From assembly GCA_019750915.1 (NCBI GenBank), contig JAIENY010000025.1:1-62483 (forward strand): a stretch of DNA of 62,483 nt, written 5' to 3'. The position numbers were made by a program, and so were the translations under genes. Below, one piece after another: positions 55,815 to 62,483 of this stretch. Under the pieces are notes generated by a model. The model did no database searches, had not been told where the DNA came from, and was given only the letters and a program-made list of their open reading frames with translations. Origin of the DNA: Xanthobacteraceae bacterium. GTDB lineage: Bacteria; Pseudomonadota; Alphaproteobacteria; Rhizobiales; Xanthobacteraceae. Position 1 is the stretch's first letter; each line of letters opens with the position of its first letter.

Positions 55815-56312
55815 TTACGACAAGTCGCGACGCATCACTATGGCGTTTAATTCTGTGCCGTCATCGCCCTTGTAATAGCGTTCCCGGCGGCCGACGACGC
55901 GAAACCCGGCCCGGTCATAGAGCGCGCGTGCGGGCCGGTTATTCTCTTCCACCTCGAGAAACACCGTCTTGATGCCATGACCCGCGAGATAGCCGAGATG
56001 CGTGCGCACGAGGTCGCGTGACAGTCCGCGGCCTCGCTGACCTGCGACAATCGCGACAGACAAGATCTCCGCTTCATCGGCGGCCATACGAGATACGATA
56101 AAGCCGATGATATTGCGGCCTTTTCGCAGGCGATGCGCCAGCACGCTGCGATCCGAAAGAAGCTGTTCAAATTCAATCGGATCCCATCCGCGATGAAATG
56201 ATGCGCGATGAAGCTGCGCAAGAGCGTGTGCATCGCGCAAGGCCGCCTGCTCGATGCTTACTGCCGCTCCACCGGAGGAAAACAGGCACCGGAGTTTGCC
56301 GATCAGATTCAT
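55815..56312 (-). CDS. rimI: GNAT acetyltransferase, RimI-like
   Basis: RimI acetylates the N-terminal alanine of ribosomal protein S18, though the exact substrate here is inferred. The 165-residue GNAT protein has the acetyl-CoA loop VAGQRGRGLSRDLV (Q/RxxGxG/A type) and the C-terminal LEVEENNRPARALYDRAGFRVVGRRERYY in parts. ATG 56312 overlaps the tsaB stop by one base (TGATG). The tsaB-rimI pairing supports the call. Confidence 0.88.
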   Translation of the reverse strand: MNLIGKLRCLFSSGGAAVSIEQAALRDAHALAQLHRASFHRGWDPIEFEQLLSDRSVLAHRLRKGRNIIGFIVSRMAADEAEILSVAIVAGQRGRGLSRDLVRTHLGYLAGHGIKTVFLEVEENNRPARALYDRAGFRVVGRRERYYKGDDGTELNAIVMRRDLS

Positions 56313-56989
56313 CAACGCTGCGCCAGTTCTGCTTTGGTCTTGGCGTCCGGCGCGCGCAAATAATAAGGGCGCGGCGTGGCGATTGCCGGATCTGACGTGG
56401 CGCCGATCCACGCCACCCACTCGATGCCGGGTGCCGGCTGCGGATCGATACTGGCCGGCGGCTCAAATTGAGGCGGCCAGCGATCGGCAAGGAGTTGAGC
56501 CGCGTCGCCCACGAAGCGCAGCGCCCCAAATCGTGCAGCGCGGAATGTCTCGTCAATGGACGCGATCGCAGGCCTGATCAGCGTTGTGCCATCGCTTGAA
56601 AAGGTCTGGCTGTAGACATGGTCGTGGCGAGCATCGATCGCGACAATCACGGGTTCTTCCCCGCCGGCGCCGATCACGGGAGCCGCGTAGGCTGCTAGCG
56701 TGGTGACGCCGACGACCGGCTTGTTCGCAGCCAGCCCGATCCCGCGTGCAGCGGAGATGCCGACGCGCAGTCCGGTGAAGCTGCCGGGACCAACGGTGAC
56801 GGCGATGCGCTCGAGTTGCGGATAATCGACGGCTGCCTCCCGCATCATCTCTGCAATCAGCGGCATCAGCGCCTCGGCATGACCGCGCTGCATCAGCAGG
56901 CTTTTTTTCGCAAGGCATCGCTCGCTCTCGGTGTCGAGCACCGCCGCCGCGCAGGACTGAAGCGCCGTATCGATAGCAAGGACGAGCAT
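56312..56989 (-). CDS. tsaB: tRNA threonylcarbamoyladenosine biosynthesis protein TsaB
   Basis: TsaB is the non-catalytic partner of TsaD in the t6A37 complex. The 225-residue ASKHA-fold protein starts LVLAIDTALQSCAAAV, and has RGHAEALMPLI and the signature VTVGPGSFTGLRVGISAARGI. It lacks the metal-binding His pair of TsaD. TsaE, the ATPase of the same complex, is in this window as a fusion (16798-18327). Confidence 0.95.
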   Translation of the reverse strand: MLVLAIDTALQSCAAAVLDTESERCLAKKSLLMQRGHAEALMPLIAEMMREAAVDYPQLERIAVTVGPGSFTGLRVGISAARGIGLAANKPVVGVTTLAAYAAPVIGAGGEEPVIVAIDARHDHVYSQTFSSDGTTLIRPAIASIDETFRAARFGALRFVGDAAQLLADRWPPQFEPPASIDPQPAPGIEWVAWIGATSDPAIATPRPYYLRAPDAKTKAELAQR

Positions 56990-57035
56990 GAGGGAACCGC
57001 CGGAAAGGACGCCGGAAACTGCCGCTGAAATGGAA

Positions 57036-57065
57036 CGGGAGCAAGCATTTCCATGCCTGCTCCCG
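57036..57065 (-). terminator. Hairpin downstream of nfuA
   Basis: CGGGAGCA-A-GCAT and ATGC-C-TGCTCCCG form a 12-pair stem with one mismatch and a TTCC loop, between nfuA and tsaB on the minus strand. The following TTCCATTT is a poor T tail, so termination may be partial. Confidence 0.5.
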
Positions 57066-57107
57066 CAAATAACGTCAAATCCGGCTGGTAACTTTGATGC
57101 GGTGCCG

Positions 57108-57671
57108 TTACATCGGCCGCACTTCGACCACGTCGGGTACGAAATGCTTCAGAAGGTTCTGGATGCCGTGCTTAAGGGTGGCGGTGGAGGATGGGCATCC
57201 CGAGCACGAACCCTTCATGTCGAGATAGACAACGCCATCCTTGAAGCCACGGAAGGTGATATCGCCGCCGTCGCTTGCCACGGCCGGACGCACGCGGGTG
57301 TCGAGCAGATCCTTGATGATGGTCACGGTCTCGGCGTCGGCTTCGCCGAAGAACTCGTCGGCATGCGGGCCCGCATCGGCCTGTTCACCGTCTGCGAGCA
57401 GCGGTGTGCCCGACATATAGTGCTCCATGATCACGCCGAGGATGGCAGGCTTCAAGTGCTGCCAGTCGCTGTCGTCCTTGGTGACGGTGACGAAATCCGA
57501 ACCATAAAACACGGCCGTCACGCCGGGCACGTCGAACAGCTTGGTCGCAAGCGGCGAGCGTGCCGCGCTGTCGCGCGTGGTGAATTCCATGGTGCCTGCG
57601 CCGAGCACGTCACGGCCGGGCAGGAACTTGAGTGTCGCGGGATTGGGGGTAGCTTCGGTCTGAATAAACAT
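57108..57671 (-). CDS. nfuA: NfuA-like iron-sulfur cluster carrier
   Basis: Nfu proteins carry and deliver Fe-S clusters. The 187-residue product has an N-terminal Nfu-N domain (MFIQTEATPNPATLKFLPGR, GVTAVFYGSDFVTVTK) and a C-terminal NifU-like domain with GGDITFRGF and the cluster motif CSGCPSS. ATG 57671 with GGAGAA upstream gives the typical N-terminus. The 176-base gap to trpS shows no feature. Confidence 0.94.
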   Translation of the reverse strand: MFIQTEATPNPATLKFLPGRDVLGAGTMEFTTRDSAARSPLATKLFDVPGVTAVFYGSDFVTVTKDDSDWQHLKPAILGVIMEHYMSGTPLLADGEQADAGPHADEFFGEADAETVTIIKDLLDTRVRPAVASDGGDITFRGFKDGVVYLDMKGSCSGCPSSTATLKHGIQNLLKHFVPDVVEVRPM

Positions 57672-57847
57672 TGGATTCTCCAACACATCGCCGGTTCAAG
57701 GCCAGCGTGATCGGGTTGCGGTATCGCGTCTCTATCAGATGGCATCGGAAAAAGCACGGTCAAGGCTGCAGGGCAGCCATAAACCTCTCAAATAGCTTGT
57801 AAAACACCCTGCTGCGGCTCCCGGCCAAGTTGCAGCAGCCGATGCGT

Positions 57848-58885
57848 TCACGGCTTTTGGATGAACCCGACGATGTCCTTGACGGCCCTCATGGTCTCGG
57901 CGGCGATGACCCGCGCCCGGTCTGCACCATTGCTGAGGATCGAATCGACGTAGGCAGGGTCTTGTGTCAGCCGCTTCATCTCCGCGCCGATCGGGCCGAG
58001 CTTTTCAACCGACAGATCGACCAGCGTGGATTTGAAGCTGGAGAACTGCCAGCCGCCGAACTCACGCAGCACGTCGGCCTTTGAGCGGCTGGACAGTGCG
58101 GCGTATATGCCGACAAGATTGTCGGCCTCGGGCCGCGCTTCGAGACCCTTTTCCTCCGACGGCAACGGCTCGGGGTCGGTTTTCGCTTTGCGTACCTTCT
58201 GCGCGATCGCGTCGGCGTCATCGGTCAGATTGATCCGCGAATAGTCCGACGGATCGGACTTAGACATTTTCTTCGCTCCATCGCGCAGCGACATCACCCG
58301 CGTCGCGGGGCCGGTAATCAGCGGCTCGGGCTGCGGGAAGAACTTCTCGGCGTAGCCTTTCGCAGCGATCGACTGAGAGAAATCGTTGTTAAACTTTTGC
58401 GCGATGTCGCGCGCAAGCTCCAGGTGCTGCTTCTGGTCTTCTCCGACCGGGACATGGGTCGCGCGATAAACAAGAATGTCCGCGGCCATCAGGTTCGGAT
58501 AGGCGTACAGGCCCACGGAGGCGTTCTCGCGATCCTTGCCAGCCTTCTCCTTGAACTGGGTCATGCGGTTGAGCCAGCCGAGCCGCGCCACGCAATTGAA
58601 CACCCAGGCAAGTTCCGCGTGTTCGGCGACCTGGCTCTGGTTGAAGACGATGTGCTTCTTCGGGTCGATGCCGCTGGCCAGAAACGCCGCTGTCACCTCA
58701 CGGATGTTGCGGGTCAGCTCATTGGGATCCTGCCAGACCGTGATCGCGTGGAGATCGACGACGCAATAGATGCAGTTATAGTTTTCCTGCAGCTTGACGA
58801 AATTCACGATCGCGCCGAGGTAGTTTCCGAGATGCAAATTGCCGGTCGGCTGGACGCCTGAGAAAACGCGCTCGATCGCTGTCAT
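57848..58885 (-). CDS. trpS: Tryptophanyl-tRNA synthetase
   Basis: TrpS charges tRNA-Trp. The 345-residue class Ic synthetase has the HIGH-type motif [12 protein letters not shown] and the KMSKS motif [10 protein letters not shown]. Between them lie [10 protein letters not shown] and the substrate segment [20 protein letters not shown]. It lies 45 bases after murJ on the same strand. Confidence 0.97.
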   Translation of the reverse strand: MTAIERVFSGVQPTGNLHLGNYLGAIVNFVKLQENYNCIYCVVDLHAITVWQDPNELTRNIREVTAAFLASGIDPKKHIVFNQSQVAEHAELAWVFNCVARLGWLNRMTQFKEKAGKDRENASVGLYAYPNLMAADILVYRATHVPVGEDQKQHLELARDIAQKFNNDFSQSIAAKGYAEKFFPQPEPLITGPATRVMSLRDGAKKMSKSDPSDYSRINLTDDADAIAQKVRKAKTDPEPLPSEEKGLEARPEADNLVGIYAALSSRSKADVLREFGGWQFSSFKSTLVDLSVEKLGPIGAEMKRLTQDPAYVDSILSNGADRARVIAAETMRAVKDIVGFIQKP

Positions 58886-58930
58886 GGTGTGATCCCAAGG
58901 GGAGGCCGTTTCGGCCGTCTGTCGGAGCGC

Positions 58931-60490
58931 TCACTTGCCACGGGGGCTGCGGTCACGCAAGTCATCAAACGCCTCGCCCCAGCTCACCACGTTGAACAGG
59001 TCGAGCAGCAGCCCATAGAGCGAGATGCCGGCCGCCACCATGCCGCCGAGAATGGTCAGGCGCGCGAAGAAAGTGGCCGTCTCCATCACCGGAGCAACGA
59101 AATACTGCGAGGTGTAAAGCGTCGCACCCATGATTGCGGCACAGGCCACGATCCGCGGCAACCGCTTGCGGGCGGTGTCATCGATGGAAAAGCCGAATGT
59201 GGACGCGCCGCGCCAGATCAGGATCGCGGTCGTGGTCCATGCGCCGGCAGAGATGCTGGCCGCAACCCCGCTGACACCGAACAGGCGTCCCACAAGGAGC
59301 CCGCAGACGATGGCCGCAGCGATGCCACAGAGCGTTGCGATCAGCGGCGTGCGGGTGTCGTCGCGTGCGAAGAATGTCGGAGCCAGCACCTTGACCAGCA
59401 CATGGGCAGGCAGGCCGGTGCCCAGCCATGCAAGGGCCTGCGCGGTGGCGCGTGTATCGTTCGCAGTGAATGAGCCATGTTCGAACAGGAGTTGCACCAC
59501 GAAGGGGCCGAGAACGATCAGCCCGAGCATCGCGGGAAGGGAAAGGCCGGCCGCGAGTTCGAGCGCGCGGGATTCCGCCTGCAGCAGGGATGAGCGGTCA
59601 CTGCCTTGAACCGCACGCGTGAGTTCCGGCATCAAGACGGTTCCCATCGCGACGCCGACGATTCCAAGCGGCAGCTCAATCAGTCGGTTGGCGAAATAAA
59701 GCCATGAGACCGCGGATGGCGTGCTTGACGCGATGATGGCCGCCGCGACGATGAGGAACTGCGGCCCCGCGTTCGCGATCATGCCAGGCACGCCCTTGCG
59801 GAAGAAGCCGCGTGTTTGAGCATCGAGCGAGACGCGCACCGGCGAGACATCGCAGTCGCCGAAGAACTTTCGGCTGATCAGGATCAGCATCTGCATCGAG
59901 CCGGCGACGCCGACAGCGCCCGCAATGACGGTGGCCGATGTCATGGGATCGCGCGGCCAGAGCAGCAGCCCGCCGATCACAGCGATAAGGGTGACATTGA
60001 ACAACACCGGAGAAACCGCGGTCAGCGTGAAGCGGTGTTGCGCGTTGAGGACGCCCATCATCACTGTGGCGGGTCCCACGAAAGCGAAATACGGCATCAT
60101 CAGGCGTGCGTCGGTCACAGCCAGGTGCAGCGCCTGATGGCCGACGAAACCTGGCGCCAGCACGGAGACGAAGCTCGGCATCAATGCGCACAAAACCAGC
60201 GCAATGCCAATCAGGAGCACGCTCACACTGCCCAGCACGCGGCCGGCATAGGCGGCGGCGGCTTCCTCGCCCTCGATCTCGCGCGTGCGCAGGTAGCCTG
60301 GGATGAAGGCTGCATTCAGCGCGCCTTCCGTCAGCGAGCGTCGGGCCACGTTGATGAACTGGAAGGCGACAAGAAACGCATCCGCGACCGGACCAGCGCC
60401 GAGCAGCGCGGCGATCATCGAGTCACGCAGGTATCCCAGCAGGCGGGAGGCAAACGTGCCGGTGGATATCATGAGGATATGTCTGAGCAT
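58931..60490 (-). CDS. murJ: Lipid II flippase MurJ
   Basis: MurJ (MviN) moves lipid II across the inner membrane for cell-wall synthesis. The 519-residue MOP-superfamily transporter has about 14 transmembrane helices. Hallmarks include TFASRLLGYLRDSMIAALLGAGPVADAF, ARRSLTEGALNAAFIP, and APGF. The start ATG at 60490 gives MLRHILMISTGTFASR; the open frame runs far upstream without similarity. No clear ribosome binding site is visible. Confidence 0.95.
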   Translation of the reverse strand: MLRHILMISTGTFASRLLGYLRDSMIAALLGAGPVADAFLVAFQFINVARRSLTEGALNAAFIPGYLRTREIEGEEAAAAYAGRVLGSVSVLLIGIALVLCALMPSFVSVLAPGFVGHQALHLAVTDARLMMPYFAFVGPATVMMGVLNAQHRFTLTAVSPVLFNVTLIAVIGGLLLWPRDPMTSATVIAGAVGVAGSMQMLILISRKFFGDCDVSPVRVSLDAQTRGFFRKGVPGMIANAGPQFLIVAAAIIASSTPSAVSWLYFANRLIELPLGIVGVAMGTVLMPELTRAVQGSDRSSLLQAESRALELAAGLSLPAMLGLIVLGPFVVQLLFEHGSFTANDTRATAQALAWLGTGLPAHVLVKVLAPTFFARDDTRTPLIATLCGIAAAIVCGLLVGRLFGVSGVAASISAGAWTTTAILIWRGASTFGFSIDDTARKRLPRIVACAAIMGATLYTSQYFVAPVMETATFFARLTILGGMVAAGISLYGLLLDLFNVVSWGEAFDDLRDRSPRGK

Positions 60491-60624
60491 CGAAGACGGT
60501 GGCTGACGAGATAAGCTGCGCGGGTGCTTGAAGAGCGGGTTGTTGTCGTGTAGGTCGCCTGTTCCTGCCGCGGAAAATATCAGTTTTCCCGCGCTTTCGC
60601 CCATTTCGCACGGGATTAAGATTA

Positions 60625-61626
60625 ATGACTTCCGCTCAATATGACGTGCTTGGCATCGGCAACGCCCTCTTCGACATCCTCGTCCGCACGGATGACAGCT
60701 TCCTTGCGGCCCACGGCATGACCAAAGGCGCGATGGCTCTGATCGATGAAGCACAGGCGGCGGCGATCTACAAGGACATGGGACCGGCGACCGAGGTGTC
60801 CGGGGGTTCCGCGGCGAATACCATCGTCGGCGTTGCGGCCCTTGGTGCGCGTGCGGCCTATGTCGGCAAAATCAAGAACGATCAGATCGGTGGTCTTTAT
60901 GCTCATGATATTCGCGCCGCGAATGTCACCTTTACGACTGCCACGGCGCAAAGCGGTCCGGCGACGGGATGCTCGTATATTCTTGTCAGCCCAGACGGCG
61001 AGCGCACGATGAACACCTATCTTGGTGCGGCGCAGGATTTGTCTGCCAACGATATCGATCCCGAACAGATCGCCGCGTCCTCGATCGTTTATCTTGAGGG
61101 CTATTTGTGGGACCCGAAAGATGCCAAGGACGCTTTCGTCAAGGCGTCAAGCATCGCGCACCAGAACAAGCGGACTGTGGCGTTGACCTTGTCCGATGCG
61201 TTCTGCGTGGGCCGTTACCGCGACGAATTCATCGGGCTGATGCGCAACAAGACCGTCGACCTGATTTTCGCCAACGAGGGCGAATTGCAATCGCTATACA
61301 ACACGTCGGATTTCGACGCTGCGCTCGCGCAATTGCGAAATGATGTCGGGCTTGCCGTCGTCACCCGCAGCGAAAAGGGATGCGTCGTTGCATCCAAGGA
61401 CAGCGTGGTCGCGGTACCTGCTTTCCCGGTGGACGAGGTTGTCGATACCACCGGCGCGGGTGATTTGTTTGCCGCCGGCTTCTTGTTCGGGCTCGTCCGC
61501 AATGTCGGACATGAGCAGGCTGGGCGTCTGGGAGCTCTCGCCGCAGCCGAGGTCATCCAGCACATCGGCGCGCGCCCGCAGGTGTCGCTGAAGGCACTCG
61601 CGCAGAAGCACGGACTGCCGGTCTGA
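60625..61626 (+). CDS. PfkB-family kinase (adenosine kinase-like)
   Basis: A 333-residue ribokinase-fold sugar or nucleoside kinase. It has the GIGNALFDILV start, the substrate region GGSAANTIVGVAALGARAAYVGKI, and the catalytic anion-hole motif DTTGAGDLFAAGFLFG with its Asp base. The GxALxD and GGSAANT pattern matches bacterial adenosine kinases of alphaproteobacteria, but related carbohydrate kinases cannot be excluded. It is divergent from murJ across 134 bases. Confidence 0.85.
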   Translation: MTSAQYDVLGIGNALFDILVRTDDSFLAAHGMTKGAMALIDEAQAAAIYKDMGPATEVSGGSAANTIVGVAALGARAAYVGKIKNDQIGGLYAHDIRAANVTFTTATAQSGPATGCSYILVSPDGERTMNTYLGAAQDLSANDIDPEQIAASSIVYLEGYLWDPKDAKDAFVKASSIAHQNKRTVALTLSDAFCVGRYRDEFIGLMRNKTVDLIFANEGELQSLYNTSDFDAALAQLRNDVGLAVVTRSEKGCVVASKDSVVAVPAFPVDEVVDTTGAGDLFAAGFLFGLVRNVGHEQAGRLGALAAAEVIQHIGARPQVSLKALAQKHGLPV

Positions 61627-61784
61627 CGGGCCTCGGTTTGACTGTCACAAGTTCGTAAAATTGACATAAGCGGCTTGAACGAGCGTCGGAGATTCCCTAC
61701 CTGCGGAACAAATGCGGGTGCGTGACGTTACCACGCTCTTATGGCCCCTAAGGCCTTTACACTCTTAAGGAATTCGAGGACGAG

Positions 61785-62114
61785 ATGATTACGACATGGG
61801 GCGAGTGGAAACGCTATCCCAAAGCAGCGCTCGGACAGACGTTGGAAGCCCCCATCGGTCCTGGCATCTACGAAGTGCGCGATGCGAAGACCGGAGCGTT
61901 GTTCGCCTTCGGCGCGGTAGATAATGTTGCCGAAGCGCTGGCGCGTGTTGGCGTGCCGTCGCGTTCGTTGAAGTCGTGGTTTGCGCGCGCAAGCCAGGCT
62001 GACTTGCCGGACCTTGAATATCGCACCTGTGCGACGCACACGAAGGCGGCGGCGAAGATCGCAGCGGATCGTATGATCGGCCGGCGCGAAGCTTATCTGG
62101 CTGGCGCAGCCTGA
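61785..62114 (+). CDS. Small protein of unknown function (weak GIY-YIG-like pattern)
   Basis: A 109-residue protein, well supported by GAGGA four to five bases before the ATG and by a clean reading frame. It contains PGIYEVRDAKTGALFAFGAVDNVAEALARV, which recalls the GIY...YVG-x-NL-x-RL layout of GIY-YIG nucleases. Only GIY is exact: the second YIG is FAFG and the usual catalytic Arg is missing. A Glu in RREAYLAG could match the metal ligand. I do not recognise a named family. The 158 bases upstream include TTGACA at 61661-61666 without a good -10. Confidence 0.6.
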   Translation: MITTWGEWKRYPKAALGQTLEAPIGPGIYEVRDAKTGALFAFGAVDNVAEALARVGVPSRSLKSWFARASQADLPDLEYRTCATHTKAAAKIAADRMIGRREAYLAGAA

Positions 62115-62120
62115 TCGGCG

Positions 62121-62483
62121 TCAGCGGCGAAGTGCCGTGATGGTGCGGTTGGCGAAAGTCAGGCGTTCGGCCGTCACGGTCATGAAATAGGCCAGCAGAG
62201 CCTGCGCCAAGGCGGGGCTTTCGCTTAGAATGTTGCGATAGTTTCTCTCGGTCAGCATGTAGACCACGCTCGCCGTTTCGGCCTGCAGCGTCGCACTGCG
62301 AGGCTGGTTTGAGACCAGCCCCATTTCCCCCAGCGTCGTATGACGTCCGACACTCCGCAGCCGGGTGGCTCGCCCGTCACCGAGGTGCGCCATGATCGCG
62401 ATGCGGCCGCTCAGGATGAAATACATCGAGTCGGATTTCTCACCGGCCTTGGCGATGACATCATGGGCGTTGAGATCCCGCTT
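62121..62483 (-). CDS. Cyclic-nucleotide-binding domain, C-terminal part (possible SulP transporter tail)
   Basis: A partial gene, open at the right edge, with 120 visible residues. It shows a CAP/cNMP-type beta barrel: MYFILSGRIAIMAHL, RSVGRHTTLGEMGL, and the phosphate-binding-like PRSATLQAETASVVYML. A C-terminal helix follows, with LAQALLAYFMTVTAERLTFANRTITAL. No HTH domain follows, so it is not a CRP-type regulator. The ending resembles cNMP modules at the C-terminus of some SulP anion transporters, but this cannot be confirmed here. Confidence 0.7.
   Translation of the reverse strand, partial: KRDLNAHDVIAKAGEKSDSMYFILSGRIAIMAHLGDGRATRLRSVGRHTTLGEMGLVSNQPRSATLQAETASVVYMLTERNYRNILSESPALAQALLAYFMTVTAERLTFANRTITALRR

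Noticed and set aside
1..62483. tRNA, rRNA, CRISPR, insertion sequence or prophage genes
   Set aside because: I looked for cloverleaf-like segments, regular repeats, transposase motifs and integrases and found none.

Overview
The window is a gene-dense, GC-rich chromosomal segment from an alphaproteobacterium, most likely a member of the Bradyrhizobium / Rhodopseudomonas / Nitrobacter / Afipia group. The main pointers are an Irr regulator with an N-terminal GCPW heme-regulatory motif, a DivL-type cell-cycle kinase with tyrosine at the phospho-acceptor site, AddA/AddB in place of RecBCD, a PraR-like repressor next to lnt, and palindromic repeats of the CGTCATGCCCG..GGCAT type. I see no prophage, insertion sequence, CRISPR array, rRNA or tRNA gene. 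The content is core genome. Assignment to a genus is inference.

Layout. (1) 1-8290, plus strand: the end of rpsA with its terminator, sppA, ihfB, a lapA-like gene, then trpF-trpB-trpA-accD-folC, several joined by ATGA/GTGA overlaps. (2) 8349-25222, minus strand: trxA, addA/addB, a MurU-like nucleotidyltransferase, a PilZ protein, a TsaE-AmgK fusion overlapping divL, then dut-coaBC and ubiB-ubiE. (3) 25299-36308, mixed strands: mutM, a degenerate exported protease, moeB, a GapN-like dehydrogenase, a 2-hydroxyacid dehydrogenase, an SH3 protein, irr divergent from fabA-fabB-fabI, and a Tat-exported superoxide dismutase. (4) 36523-46621, minus strand: the translation/RNA block rimP-nusA-ylxR-infB-rbfA-truB-rpsO-pnp. 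(5) 46968-60490: a DUF2336 gene, then minus-strand trmB, praR, lnt, corC, ybeY, phoH, miaB, fur/mur, rimI, tsaB, nfuA, trpS and murJ. (6) 60625 to the right end: a PfkB sugar/adenosine kinase, a small unknown protein and the tail of a cyclic-nucleotide-binding protein.

Functional themes: tryptophan synthesis, fatty-acid synthesis (accD, fabA, fabB, fabI), RecBCD-like repair, peptidoglycan precursor recycling and export (AmgK, MurU, MurJ), tRNA modification (TsaB, TsaE, MiaB, TruB, TrmB), ribosome assembly (RimP, RbfA, YbeY, IF-2) and iron/manganese control (Irr, Fur/Mur).

The most unusual candidate system is coaBC. The CoA biosynthesis enzyme carries an N-terminal FitA-like ribbon-helix-helix DNA-binding domain. 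Just upstream lies a near-perfect palindrome, TGATTGCA-A-TGCAATCA, between plausible -35 and -10 elements of an apparently leaderless promoter. This looks like an enzyme that represses its own gene. Other points to check are a probable terminator-attenuator ahead of rimP-nusA, the TsaE-AmgK fusion, and several enzymes that lack textbook catalytic or metal-binding residues (AccD, CoaC, GapN-like, MoeB, the exported protease).
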